A DNA stretch of 64,000 bases. Source: Adiantum capillus-veneris (Eukaryota > Streptophyta > Polypodiopsida > Polypodiales > Pteridaceae). How positions within the stretch are numbered: position 1 is the stretch's first letter; each line of letters starts with the position of its first letter. The notes under the pieces are model-generated. The model saw only the letters and a program-made list of their open reading frames with translations, was not told where the DNA came from and did not search any database. Location of the stretch: positions 104,732,141-104,796,140 of the forward strand of contig CM043942.1 of assembly GCA_014529385.2 (NCBI GenBank). Direction: 5' to 3'. Below, in pieces: positions 1-9,899 of this stretch. The position numbers were made by a program, and so were the translations under genes.

Positions 1-104
1 CACCCCCTCTCAGCACCGGATGTTGAGACAACACACAGAAGTCGAAGGTAAGAAGCCAAAGTCCACTGAGGTACAGGTTACAATGATTCTCCATTAGGCT
101 CGTT

Positions 105-500
105 ATGTTGACACACGGAAATCCACTACTGATTATTGGTTTGTCTTTGGTGATTCTCTCATGTAATGGATATGTCCAAATCAAAGCACCACTACCTCTT
201 CTTCCATTGAAACTGACTATTGGACTCATCTTGACACTACCAGTAAAGCTTTATGATTTCGGTAGATTATGGATCATCTTGCCATTGCACCTTTATCTCC
301 CACCGCTCTTTATTCAGATTCTTTGAGTGTTATCACTCTGATAGCTATTGCTCGTGGGCAGACTAGGCACATTGATGCTCATTACCACTTTGTTCGGGCT
401 ACATAGAAGATGGTCATATCAGCATGGAGTATTGTCTCACCATTGACAATTTGCAAACTTCTTTCACCAAGCTTCTCCCTCAACCTAGACTAAATCATCT
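105..500 (+). pseudogene. Ty1/copia RNase H remnant
   Basis: Reading the frame that starts at 107 gives a decayed copia RNase H. It includes VDTRKSTTDYWFVFGDS (family pattern D-T-R-R-S-T-x-G-Y-x-F), then ALYSDSLSVITL, then GQTRHIDAHYHFVRAT, which is the C-terminal 'TKHIDvryHFvR' block. In-frame stops interrupt it, for example just after HFVRAT. No reverse transcriptase precedes it, because the window starts here, and no LTR could be assigned after it. This is a dead 3' fragment of a copia pol gene. The family assignment rests on two well conserved motifs in the correct order and spacing. Confidence 0.75.
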
Positions 501-660
501 TCTTTAGTGATGCGATGTTGGACCACTCATCTGGCGTTGAAGAGGACACATTGGAGATATGACATCACCTCATGATAGTGTTCTAGGTTGCATATCATGT
601 TTGTATGGTCACAATGATCCTCCATATGCATAGACACATGGTACATGGAACGGGGCCGAG

Positions 661-673
661 GTCAGGTTCGGGT

Positions 674-705
<32 letters not shown>

Positions 706-730
706 AGGGTCAGGGTCAGGGTCAGGGTCC

Positions 731-789
<59 letters not shown>

Positions 790-905
790 AGGGTCAGGGT
801 CAGGGTCAGGGTCAGGGTCAGGGTCAGGGTCAGGGTCAGGGTCAGGGTCAGGGTCAGGGTCAGGGTCAGGGTCAGGGTCAGGGTCAGGGTCAGGGTCAGG
901 GTCAG
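661..905. repeat. GGGTCG/GGGTCA hexamer array
   Basis: About 40 tandem copies of a 6-bp unit occur. The left part is mainly GGGTCG and the right part almost purely GGGTCA, with a second GGGTCG block between two GGGTCA blocks. All reading frames stay open, which produces artificial dipeptide ORFs; these are not genes. The G-rich strand has four or more GGG runs separated by 3 bases throughout, so it could form G-quadruplexes. The unit is one base from the GGGTTA telomere-type hexamer, but plant telomeres usually use a 7-bp unit. Confidence 0.97.
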
Positions 906-2117
906 GTGACACATCCAACCCTATGTGTCCATGGACAAGCTACAGCATGATCAAGGTTCAGTTCAGTCAAGTCACTCTAGAATAGGAAGTGATCTAGCAC
1001 TTTTGTGAGTCTGTTCGCAGACCGTGCATGTCCAGAAACTTAGTGTAGATGCATATCCTTTGGTTGCACACAGCATGATCATAAGCATTCCCATCAGAAT
1101 CCTTCAGGGGAATTTTCCAGTGCATTTAGCCTATTTTCCCTATTTTTGACATTTTTCACTTATTATTTTTATGTGACTTTTGTTGGAAAGTAGGTAGGGC
1201 AATTTTGCTAAGTTTGTATATAAGCAAAGCAGAGCTAGCACTTTCTGGGAGAAGAGGCAGCAGGAGCACCTTGCTCAACAGGCAATTTCTCGGCAAGACA
1301 AACACCCGCAATAGCCCTAGCGTTTTCAGCCATCTAAGAACCTAGCGTTTTTGCATCAGATCAGCCTTGGCGTTTTGTGCACAACAGATCAGCCCCAACG
1401 TCATCACGACACAGCAGATTAGCCTAGCGTTTTGCACTGCAGAACAACCGGCAACAACAAAAGACCATTTCAGCCCTAGCGTTTTTGCATCTACATCATA
1501 TCCCAGCGTTTTGAAGATTCACTGCGATGGAACATCAAGAAACCCCAGTGTTTTCAGTTTTCAGCCCTTAGACATTGCAGAACAAGTACAGAACCTCATA
1601 GATCTCACCTTCCCGCAGCAGATCCTCCTTGCATGATCAGATCCCGGGAAGTTTGCAGTTTCAGCCCGGAAAACGCAGATTTCAGCATCTGCGTTTTCAG
1701 CGCGTCGTCGTCGCATCGTCGTCATCGACATAGTCATCAACACAGAGTCAGAATTCAGCAAATAAAGATTTGCAGATTTCAGCCATTAGCATTTTCAGAT
1801 TTCAGCCCGTCTCGTCGTCGCCCTCATTGTCGGCAAGTCCAAGCATTGTAGAGATTTGAGCAATCATAAGTAGACCGCTCTCGCCATAGAGTGGGGCCTT
1901 CGGAGGAGGGTTTTACGTCTCTGGTGTCGTATTCTCTTCTCTATCTCTCAGTCTCATGCACTTCATTCATAGTGTCCATTCACTTTGTTTGTGTCCATTG
2001 CACTCTCTCACTAAAGGAACGGAAGGCTCTCCCTTCCGTAAGTAAAAGGAACCTTGAGCACAATTCGGAGCACTCATCTTGAGCAAAGTTCAAACATTCA
2101 TTCCGCTGCACATAACA
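906..2117 (+). mobile_element. probable 5' LTR of outer gypsy-like element
   Basis: The right edge is placed at ...CATAACA (2117), because a tRNA-Met-type primer-binding site starts directly after it. The left edge is not resolved; it lies after the hexamer array, and a TG at about 905 is one candidate. The stretch contains a TATA box and, from 1320 to 1830, a loose repeat of 'cctagcgtttt...tttcagcc' units of about 30-45 bp. No partner LTR was found in the window, so the extent remains inferred. Confidence 0.45.
1217..1224 (+). promoter_or_regulatory. TATA box of the outer LTR
   Basis: TATATAAG lies about 900 bp upstream of the primer-binding site, in the expected sense orientation for an LTR promoter. 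It is followed by a long transcribed region rich in TTTCAG and GCGTTTT. Inference from position and motif only. Confidence 0.45.
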
Positions 2118-2130
2118 TTGGTTTCAGAGC
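2118..2130 (+). other. primer-binding site, tRNA-Met type
   Basis: TTGGTTTCAGAGC differs by one base from the usual plant TGGTATCAGAGC site complementary to initiator tRNA-Met. It follows an ...ACA terminus, as expected at the end of a 5' LTR. It is followed by about 450 bp of leader with no gene (2131-2585) that contains repeats of 'caagaaccc'. Confidence 0.6.
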
Positions 2131-2585
2131 TTTGGTAGTGTTCTGTATCACTCAAGGAAAGAACCACAGAATTTTTTTTGCTTGTTGCGGTCGCACGAAC
2201 CCAAGTTCGCTTGGGCGTGTCGATTCCTAATCGTGTTTTTGAAGAGTGACAGGAATCCCAAGAAAGAAGGGCTTGTCCAGCCTCCCCTTGTGCCTCTTTT
2301 CACTCATTGAGAGCGGACCGTGCACTTAGCGGCCGGCCAATCGACATGAGGTAGGAAAAAGAAACCTTGGTGTGAGGGCAAGGCCGCCAAGGGGTGCGCT
2401 CGCGGAAAAGATCAAAACTCGGGTGAAGAGAAGATCCTTCTCAAACACAAATTGCAAGCAAAAGAAGACCCGCAAGAACCTCAAGAACTCAAGAACTCAA
2501 GAACCCCAAGAACCAAGACTCCCAAGAACCCAAGTTCCTCGTGAACTTAAGAACCCAAGACCACAAGAACCCACGACTTTAGTGG

Positions 2586-2831
2586 ATGGTCATCACTCGT
2601 AGTGGAATGGATACTTCGCATGAAGGTGATGAGCATGAGAGAGGCGAAGAAGAATTTTCCCCACCAAGAGGTTTTTCCGACCCTCCCCCTTCCCCATCTA
2701 TGCCAAGGATTGCACTAACTCGTATGGAGGAGTTGACGCAGTTGTTTATGGAAAGAAAGTTAGAACGCGAAGAAAGAGAAGCAGAAAGAAAGGCCTACGA
2801 AGAAACAATGGCAGCCATAGATCGTGACTAC
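2586..2831 (+). pseudogene. gag N-terminus of outer element, split by insertion
   Basis: An ATG opens MVITRSGMDTSHEGDEH, a start typical of plant gypsy gag (M-x-x-T-R-S-G). A Pro-rich stretch and a charged E/R/K helix (EREEREAERKAYEE) follow. The reading frame runs exactly to the insertion point at 2831/2832 and resumes after 14086. It is one half of a gag gene cut by the nested element, whose ACTAC target is duplicated on both sides. The other half carries a frameshift and a stop, so the gene was or became non-functional. Confidence 0.6.
2827..2831. repeat. target-site duplication ACTAC, left
   Basis: ACTAC directly precedes the TG of the left LTR and is repeated at 14082-14086 directly after the CA of the right LTR. 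This defines both ends of the nested element to the base. Confidence 0.95.
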
Positions 2832-3404
2832 TGTAGCCTGCTACGGTGTCACTTCACAGGACAGGCAGTTGGACAGTTAGCTATAGTTGGTCTCGTTCAC
2901 ACTGGACGGACCCTTTGGCTGGGAGTGACACGTGGCAGGGTACCTACGGTGGTCTAGTGGGCGTCGTGGCCAGGTCACCACCACCACTCAGTTTGGAGAT
3001 AAGACTTAGCTGGCTGGACATTTATGGGCCGTTGGTGGCTCCTATGGTTGTACATATCAGTAGTCGTTTTGGGACAGTTCCATCTTATCTTGCACGTAGT
3101 CGTCTAGAGAGTCTTACACAGAGCACTGCTACACCATCCATGCACATCTGAGCCTCGACACCCTATTTTGTACCTGTGAGTCTTGGGCTGGAGCTGAGTG
3201 TGCTACCACTCCAGAGTCTGTACATGGTCCTTTGAGTTAGTCGAGTCCACATGTTCTGGTCTACTGCTGTGTCTCTGTTATTATCCATTGTTTCTTGTAT
3301 TTCATTCTGTTGAGAGAGTTTCTGTTTGTTGAGTGAGATTGTCACGCACATTGCACTGGGGGACACCCACACTGTAGAGAGCACGACACATTATCCGCGC
3401 TACA
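2832..3404 (+). repeat. 5' LTR of nested gypsy element
   Basis: 573 bp, with TGTAGC...GCTACA termini. It matches 13510-14081 along its whole length. The differences I see include A/G near base 17 of the LTR, a 1-bp indel near 3000 and several changes near 3190-3215. The ORFs inside it are duplicated with the LTR and are not genes. Confidence 0.96.
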
Positions 3405-3417
3405 GGTGCTCTCATTT

Positions 3418-3435
3418 TGGCGATCACGGTGGGAC
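3418..3435 (+). other. primer-binding site of nested element
   Basis: TGGCGATCACGGTGGGAC starts 14 bases after the LTR end. Its TGGCG...GTGGG shape resembles gypsy primer-binding sites of the Tat/Athila group. The tRNA was not identified. Between here and gag (3436-3755) lies a low-complexity leader with a 26-bp direct repeat at 3472-3525 and many CTGGTC/TCTAG words. Confidence 0.5.
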
Positions 3436-3755
3436 CTCAACTGAAGTCTCACTCTGTTGAGTAGCTGGTTTCTTCGCTTCGCCTGTGCAGCCTGTTGGTC
3501 GCTTCGCCTGTGCAGCCTGTTGGTCTGGTCCAGTTTCACCCTTGATAGCTTAATCTAGCTGGTCTAGTCTCTCGCCTTGTTGGCCTGGTTCCCTCTCGCC
3601 CTGGTCCAACTTGCTTCGTCTCTAGTCTAGACCCCTCGACCCTCGTCCCTGGTCCAGCTAGTCTAGTCACTCGTCTGGTCTAGTAGAGTCTAGACCAGTC
3701 TTCAGCCAGTTCAAGGTTCTCTTGCCCAAAGCTTGGTTGGATTGGAGGTCACTGC

Positions 3756-4385
3756 ATGACACATACAAGGAGGTCAGTTGAGCGTCAAAGCCCACTACTG
3801 AGCCCTCTGAAGTACTATCACAGAAGACGACCTTTGACACCTTGTAGAAATCCTTCAACCTCATCACCTATACCTCCACATATCACATCACCCATTCCTT
3901 CATCAGGTTCCCCATCTTCGCGATCACCTTCTCCAGAAAAGCTCTCTCCTATTCTTCTACAACAAGCTATTGTGCAACAGACTCAGCAAGGAATCATGGA
4001 GCCACTAGCTACTTTGGCCAAGGTGAACATCAAGTTCCCTACATTCAAAGGGCTGTCTTCAGAAGATGCTGACGACCATGCAAGGAGATTTGTATCTCTC
4101 TGTAGGGGACGTGGGCTGAACAGAGAAGATGCTTACTTGGTACTATTTCCATCCACCCTGGATGGCCTAGCAGATAAATGGTACAGCCAATTTGCAGAGA
4201 ACCATTTTGCAACTTGGGCAGCCTTAAGACAGCAGTTCTGTGCAGCTTTCAGGCCAGGTGACTACCAGGAGAAGGTGTTGGATGAGTTGGCCAACATGGT
4301 GCTCAAACCTGAGGAGACTTTTGCGGAGCTTATGACGAAAACTAAGTCGCTGGTGGCCAAGCTTCCCCAACAACCCGGTGAATAA
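3756..4385 (+). CDS. gypsy gag, N-terminal part
   Basis: This frame encodes the capsid (Retrotrans_gag) domain that packages element RNA. A Ser/Pro-rich leader covers residues 1-75. The conserved core follows: FPTFKGLSSEDADDHARRF, then LDGLADKWYSQF, F-x-TW-x-x-L-x-x-x-F and FRPGDY near residue 165. It ends in a stop at 4383-4385. The same domain continues without loss of sequence in the +1 frame from about 4378 (VNKKWVEKAL...), so a one-base frameshift splits an originally continuous gag-pol. Nothing at the shift site looks like a programmed slippery site, so I treat it as a mutation. Confidence 0.85.
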   Translation: MTHTRRSVERQSPLLSPLKYYHRRRPLTPCRNPSTSSPIPPHITSPIPSSGSPSSRSPSPEKLSPILLQQAIVQQTQQGIMEPLATLAKVNIKFPTFKGLSSEDADDHARRFVSLCRGRGLNREDAYLVLFPSTLDGLADKWYSQFAENHFATWAALRQQFCAAFRPGDYQEKVLDELANMVLKPEETFAELMTKTKSLVAKLPQQPGE

Positions 4386-7300
4386 AAAGTGGGTGGAGAA
4401 GGCGCTTCCCAAAACTTCTCAGCAAAAACTCCGAGAGAGTCTCCGACCCGACACCACTCTCGACGAGTTCATCGCAGCTGCTACTAGAATAGAGGGAGCT
4501 AGGAAGCTCTTCAACAACTCTCCTCAAATAGATACTCCCTCTGTGTTCTCGGAAGGTAGTCCTACTGATCGTTTAACTTCTTTACGTAGGGAACTAGAAG
4601 CCCTAAAGCTACAACGAGCTCTTCAAGAGGAGAGGTCCTTCTCTCTTAGACAAGAGAAGCCTACACATAATGAGGCATTGGAACAGATTAAGCGCGAGTT
4701 AGAAGAGCTCAAGTGTCAGCAAGAGACTAAGGCTATGGTTTGGTGTAGCTCATGCCGCTCTCCAGGGCACCCACCACAGGAATGCCCCCTTCGGTTTTAC
4801 TGCCACTTCTGTGAAAAAGCTGGACATGAGGATAAGGATTGTTACTACCTCAAGGGATTGCGTCAAATACAACAAAATCTTAGTCCTTCTCTCCAACAAG
4901 GGCTAGCACCTGCATCCAACATGGTCTCACCCTACGGCCATCAAAACCAGTTGCCTCCTCTGCTGACAACACCCCCTATGCAGCAAGGTATGCACAACAA
5001 CTTTGCACCCCACAGTTTTTATCATGCCAGTACTCCCTCAGTTCCCCAAAGTTTCTACACCTCAGCCTCAAATTCCATGCAGCAACCACCTCGTCCCCCG
5101 TTTCGTCCTTCCAATCGGCCCATACTCTACTACAGATGCGGAGAATATGGGCATTATCAGAGCAAGTGTCCTTTACCCGAGGGGTCCCCTCCTTGTCGTC
5201 ATTGCCCTGATTCGAAGGATCACTACAGTAAAGATTGTCCCAAGCAAAGGGCATCCACGTCTTCAGGCTCGACTCAGAACCAGCCCGAATTCACCTTTCC
5301 GAAGATAAATTTGATTACTGTGAACACCGTGCCTCAACCTTCACCTGCTACTCATGTGGTTAAGCCTCTGCAAGTGGAGGAGCCTGCTGGTGTCCTTACT
5401 CGGGCACAAAGAGCAGCATGTGGTCTCAGTCTACCCACAGGTCCACCTCGCCAGTCTCCACTTCCTCACTCTGGTCTACCTGACCCAAAGGACAAGTCCT
5501 TCCCAATTGCTCAGAGCAAACCAACTTCCTTGTTATCTGACATTGATGGAGCCTTCTTAGAAGCAGTGGCTGACTTGGAACAGATTAAGGTCACAAAAGG
5601 AGCCCAGTTCGAAGGCGCCAAGCCCACAGCAGAAGCCATCTTGAAAAATACTTTTCAGCAGGTGTCACTATACGACATGCTAAAGCTTGATGGAACACTT
5701 AGAAGTGACACCCTGTTAGTCATTCAGTCTCTGTACCCGGGGGCTGGGCCTAGTGGCGGGCACCTCCCTGTACAGCCCTCAGAGTCCTATTTGATTTCCT
5801 ATCCATCTGCTCCCCTCACCGATTATAAAAGTCCTCGCCTCACTGTATCTATTCTTGGGCACCAGCTATCCGGCGTCATCGTTGATGGAGGATCTGGAAT
5901 CAATTTGATGCCCGAATTCACTATGATGGCCTTAGGTCTAAAGCCTACCCGACCTGCTCCTTTCACTGTTACATTGGCTGATCAGAGAACAGTCTACCCA
6001 GTGGGCATAGTCGACAAGGTGCCTCTGAAGGTACAAGATTTCACTTTTAACTTGGATTTTGTGGTAGTTAATCTTCCCCTGGTAGAGGGAGGTTATCCCT
6101 TGCTGATTGGTAGGCCATGGCTGCGACATACGAAAGCACTTCACGACTGGGGAACCGACGCCATGTGGATACATACTCCTGGCTCTCCAATGCAACAAAT
6201 TCGTCTCGAAGGAGGTATGGATCCGGTCGTTCAGCATAGCTCTTTGTCAGTAGAGTCCAACCCTGACTTGGACCAGCCGGTCCCTCCCGATGGGTCCGAT
6301 GAAGACTTACTGCAGTGGTTAGAAGCCACCTCTTCGATGCAATGCTATGTAGTCTCTCTTCAACCTTTGCCAACAGATTCACCCTATCCCCCTGATCCTA
6401 CATCTGAAGCTACACCTGAGACCAAGAATCCCAGTCAGCCAAGTGAGCCAGAACCAAGTGGACCAGTCTCAAGTGAGTCAGAACCAAGTGGACCGGTCTC
6501 TGGTGCCCATCCTTCAGAGGGTCCCTTGATGGAAACCGTCGGCCTGGGTGAGCCTATAACCCACCATAGAAGGGGAAAAAAGTCTCCCTTGCAAGAGTTG
6601 GCCAACACCCCAGCTCCCTCCTTAGCCTCTACTCCATCTGACTCTCCACCCATGCCGGAGCACTTTGAGGTATATGAGGATTTACCATTTGCAGAGCTTC
6701 CATCAGGTTGGTTGCAGGAAGAGTATGCTGATTTCAACATTGATCAGACGCCAGCTCATAATGTCCAAAGGCTAACAGAGGCGGCACAATCTTCTCCACC
6801 TGACGCAGCCTCGACCACTGCACCGCCTGACCCAGTCAGAGAGGTCAACCTAGGAGGCCCTGACAGCCATCGGCCCATCTTATTAGCCACTTGGTTATGG
6901 GATCACCCCGCTCTACTCGACCTGGTAATCTCCTTCGTGCGCTCTTTCAAAGATGTGTTTGCCTGGTCTTACCACGATTTAGAAGGAATCCCAGCAGAGC
7001 TAGGAGTCCACACAATTCCTCTGGTTGAGGGGGCTAAGCCGGTCAGAGGACGTGCTTACAAACTGAATCCCAAGTATGCAGAAGCAGTCAAAATCAAGTT
7101 GGAAAAAATGCAAGAAGCAGGTATTATTGTACCAGTAGAGCACTCAGAATGGTTGTCTCCTATGGTTATTGCCCCAAAGAAGCAGTCCAACAAAATTCGA
7201 GTTTGTGTCGACTATCGGGCTCTGAATAAGGTCACAATCCCGGATGGATTTCCGACACCTTTTACTAAGAGAGTCCTCGAAGATGTCGCTGGCCATGTAC

Positions 7301-9372
7301 GGTATAGTTTTATGGACGGGTTCAGCGGCTACAATCAATTAGGAATACATCCTGACGACCAAATCAAAACAGCTTTTGTGACTCCCTGGGGTATTTTCAT
7401 CTACACTAGAATGTCTTTTGGGCTTAAAAATGCACCGCCTTCTTTCAATCGCATAGTATATCTCATCTTTTGTCCTCTGCTTACTGATCACCTTCGCATA
7501 TTCATGGATGACTTTTCCACCTTCTCGGGTGCTCAATGTTCGACCCTAGTAGAAAATCTAAAGGAGCATCTTGCTCAGCTCTCTGCAGTCTTCCTCAGGT
7601 GCAGAGAGGCACGTTTGAAGCTCAATCCGAACAAATGTCATTTTTTGGTCACAGAGGGCACACTGTTGGGCCATGTGGTGTCTGCTCAAGGTTTGGCACC
7701 GGACCCAGAGAAGATAGTGGCCATCTTGAAGTTACCTCCTCCCATAAATCCCAAAGGTGTTCAGAGCTTTGTGGGCCACACCGGCTATCATCGCAGGTTT
7801 ATACGTATGTATGCACAGGTGGCTCAACCATTGACCCGGCTCACCAGTGCTGCTATTCCCTTCCGGTGGTCAACACCTGAGGCCGAAGCATTTGCATACC
7901 TTAAAAAACGTCTCACTGAAGCGCCTATTCTAGTTGCCCCGGATTGGGCCCTACCTTTTCATGTGCATACAAATGCCAGTCTGCTGGCTGTGGGTGCTGT
8001 GCTGACTCAACCTAGCAAAGAGTTCAACTTGGATCGCCCTGTACATTATGCAAGTCGCCTGCTCACCAAAGCAGAGCGAAACTATAGCACCACAGAGAGG
8101 GAAGGATTGGCTATAGTGTATGCTCTACACAAATTTCGTCACTATTTGCTAGGGGTCCACTTCACAGTTATCACTGATCACCATGCCTTGCGCTATCTGC
8201 TTAATAAGCCACAGGTTGCAGGTCGAGTATGGCGATGGCTCCTCCTATTCCAGGAGTTTGATTTTGAAGTGGTACTCCGTCCTGGTAAGCATCATGTAAT
8301 GGCTGACCACCTCTCTCGCATTTACACAGGCGAAGAAGCTACCGGGATTGCGGATGACTTTCCAAATAGCAGTCTTTTTAAAATAGATACAACACCGGAA
8401 TGGTACGGCGAGGTCCTACATTTTCTATCTATTGGGCTGTACCCAGAGAGGGCATCCCCACTGCAAAAGAGGAGATTGTTGTTGAAGTCCAGGCCTTTCA
8501 CTCTGATCGGGGGCCAGCTCTACAAAGCGGGACCAGATGGTGTTCTGAAGCGTTGTGTCTCGCCTCATGAGGTGGAGCATATTCTGGAGGATGCCCACAA
8601 TGGTCCCACTGGTGGCCATTACCCTGGTCACATCACTGCTCAGAAGATACTACAGAGTGGTCTGTGGTGGCCCTACATTTTTAAGGATGCAATAGCATAT
8701 TCTAAGGTTTGTGATGTGTGCCAGAGATGTGGGCCGAAGCCGAGTAAGCAATCCAACCGTCCTTTGCAGGTCTCGATGGCGTGGCTACCTTTTGAGAGAT
8801 GGGGTTTGGACTTTGTGGGACCAATATATCCCCCGGCTCAACCAGGTAATCGCAAATATCTGCTAGTGGCTACAGACTATGCAACAAAGTGGGCAGAGGT
8901 ACTAGCGACAGTAGATTGCACCGGCAATACAGTGGCCAAATTTTTATATGAAAATATTTTATGCAGATTTGGATGTCCCTTAGAGATCACCAGTGATAGA
9001 GGCAGTCATTTTGTCAATGACATGATCTCAAATTTGCTGGCCAATTACAAGATTTTTCATCGCAAGTCGTGCTCTTATTACCCTAGAGCCAATGGACAGG
9101 CCGAGAGCACCAACAAGGTTTTGATCGCTCTACTAAGGAAAGCATGTCATCTCCATCCAGCATCGTGGGCTCAGGCTGTGCACGGCACTCTTTGGGCATA
9201 CCGCACATCTTTCAAAGCAACAACAAATCAAACGCCTTTTCAACTCGCTTTCGGTTTGGAAGCCATAGCTCCATCTCAAATTTGCTGGCCAATTACAAGA
9301 TTTTTCATCGCAAGTCGTGCTCTTATTACCCTAGAGCCAATGGACAGGCCGAGAGCACCAACAAGGTTCTGA
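4378..9372 (+). CDS. gypsy gag-pol polyprotein, frameshifted at both ends
   Basis: A 1664-codon frame continues gag at its 5' edge. Numbering codons from 4378: four CCHC-like zinc knuckles lie at about 123-290. The retropepsin has its D-G-G-S-G motif at 502-506. Reverse transcriptase spans about 890-1110 with FMDD at 1042-1045. RNase H covers about 1185-1320 (HTNASLLAVGAVLTQ, ITDHHALRYLL). The integrase zinc finger is at 1398-1447. The integrase core carries D1478, D1540 and E1576, with the expected 35 residues between the last two. The frame is native to about 9272. After that a 248-bp duplication shifts it, and it stops at 9372. All the catalytic residues I checked are present, so loss of function comes from the frameshifts. 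Confidence 0.92.
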   Translation: MNKKWVEKALPKTSQQKLRESLRPDTTLDEFIAAATRIEGARKLFNNSPQIDTPSVFSEGSPTDRLTSLRRELEALKLQRALQEERSFSLRQEKPTHNEALEQIKRELEELKCQQETKAMVWCSSCRSPGHPPQECPLRFYCHFCEKAGHEDKDCYYLKGLRQIQQNLSPSLQQGLAPASNMVSPYGHQNQLPPLLTTPPMQQGMHNNFAPHSFYHASTPSVPQSFYTSASNSMQQPPRPPFRPSNRPILYYRCGEYGHYQSKCPLPEGSPPCRHCPDSKDHYSKDCPKQRASTSSGSTQNQPEFTFPKINLITVNTVPQPSPATHVVKPLQVEEPAGVLTRAQRAACGLSLPTGPPRQSPLPHSGLPDPKDKSFPIAQSKPTSLLSDIDGAFLEAVADLEQIKVTKGAQFEGAKPTAEAILKNTFQQVSLYDMLKLDGTLRSDTLLVIQSLYPGAGPSGGHLPVQPSESYLISYPSAPLTDYKSPRLTVSILGHQLSGVIVDGGSGINLMPEFTMMALGLKPTRPAPFTVTLADQRTVYPVGIVDKVPLKVQDFTFNLDFVVVNLPLVEGGYPLLIGRPWLRHTKALHDWGTDAMWIHTPGSPMQQIRLEGGMDPVVQHSSLSVESNPDLDQPVPPDGSDEDLLQWLEATSSMQCYVVSLQPLPTDSPYPPDPTSEATPETKNPSQPSEPEPSGPVSSESEPSGPVSGAHPSEGPLMETVGLGEPITHHRRGKKSPLQELANTPAPSLASTPSDSPPMPEHFEVYEDLPFAELPSGWLQEEYADFNIDQTPAHNVQRLTEAAQSSPPDAASTTAPPDPVREVNLGGPDSHRPILLATWLWDHPALLDLVISFVRSFKDVFAWSYHDLEGIPAELGVHTIPLVEGAKPVRGRAYKLNPKYAEAVKIKLEKMQEAGIIVPVEHSEWLSPMVIAPKKQSNKIRVCVDYRALNKVTIPDGFPTPFTKRVLEDVAGHVRYSFMDGFSGYNQLGIHPDDQIKTAFVTPWGIFIYTRMSFGLKNAPPSFNRIVYLIFCPLLTDHLRIFMDDFSTFSGAQCSTLVENLKEHLAQLSAVFLRCREARLKLNPNKCHFLVTEGTLLGHVVSAQGLAPDPEKIVAILKLPPPINPKGVQSFVGHTGYHRRFIRMYAQVAQPLTRLTSAAIPFRWSTPEAEAFAYLKKRLTEAPILVAPDWALPFHVHTNASLLAVGAVLTQPSKEFNLDRPVHYASRLLTKAERNYSTTEREGLAIVYALHKFRHYLLGVHFTVITDHHALRYLLNKPQVAGRVWRWLLLFQEFDFEVVLRPGKHHVMADHLSRIYTGEEATGIADDFPNSSLFKIDTTPEWYGEVLHFLSIGLYPERASPLQKRRLLLKSRPFTLIGGQLYKAGPDGVLKRCVSPHEVEHILEDAHNGPTGGHYPGHITAQKILQSGLWWPYIFKDAIAYSKVCDVCQRCGPKPSKQSNRPLQVSMAWLPFERWGLDFVGPIYPPAQPGNRKYLLVATDYATKWAEVLATVDCTGNTVAKFLYENILCRFGCPLEITSDRGSHFVNDMISNLLANYKIFHRKSCSYYPRANGQAESTNKVLIALLRKACHLHPASWAQAVHGTLWAYRTSFKATTNQTPFQLAFGLEAIAPSQICWPITRFFIASRALITLEPMDRPRAPTRF

Positions 9373-9520
9373 TCGCTCTACTAAGAAAAGCATGTCATCT
9401 CCATCCAGCATCGTGGGCTCAGGCTGTGCACGGCACTCTTTGGGCATACCGCACATCTTTCAAAGCAACAACAAATCAAACGCCTTTTCAACTCACTATC
9501 GGTTTGGAAGCCATAGCTCC
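9025..9520 (+). repeat. 248-bp tandem duplication inside integrase
   Basis: Copy 1 is 9025-9272 and copy 2 is 9273-9520, with ATCTCAAATTTGCTGGCC starting both. They differ at only a handful of bases (for example T/C in AAGGTT/AAGGTC). Since 248 is not a multiple of 3, the second copy is read in a different frame. The repeated segment encodes the part of the integrase core with the catalytic glutamate, so the DNA holds two glutamate blocks. Confidence 0.95.
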
Positions 9521-9899
9521 ATTTGAGTTCAACTCCGGTTCCCCTAGGGTGGGCAGTCTGCGTGCAAGTTGGGGCATGGAATCTGCCTCTATCTCCCGTC
9601 TCACCTTATTGGATGAAAGCCACCTTTTAGCTTCTCGTGCTCTGCAAGCGGAACAACTTCGTCGCAAAGCGTGGCATGATCGCCACCTCAGAAAACCAAA
9701 AATAACGCAAGGCACATTGGTGCTACTCTATCAGGCAAAATATTTGAAAAAAGCAAAGAAGCTGGTTCCAGCTTAGCAAGGGCCCTTTAGAGTACAGAAG
9801 GTTTTGCCACAGGGGGCTGTCCAGTTAGTCACTTTGGAAGGCGTCCCTTTGCCACTAGTAAATGGCTCCAGAATCAAGTGCTATTACTCCTCTGAGTAA
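9273..9899 (+). pseudogene. integrase C-terminal part, frameshifted
   Basis: In the frame after the duplication the integrase resumes (KIFHRKSCSYYPRANGQAES...). It runs through the C-terminal DNA-binding region (LRRKAWHDRHLRKPKITQG, LVLLYQAKYLKKAKKL). An in-frame TAG at 9774-9776 replaces what is normally a Trp before QGPFRV. The homology continues to a natural stop at 9897-9899. It is separated from the rest of pol by the duplication-induced frameshift. Confidence 0.85.

Noticed and set aside
595-985. Long open frames on both strands over the hexamer array
   Set aside because: They are dipeptide repeats (SG, DP, LT, GQ/GR) produced by a 6-bp tandem repeat, which leaves all frames open. No flanking gene signal.
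2846-3384. Short frames repeated at 13524-14061
   Set aside because: They lie inside the two LTRs and are duplicated with them; stop-rich in other frames.
4224-4527. Minus-strand frames over gag
   Set aside because: Opposite-strand shadows of the gag coding sequence.
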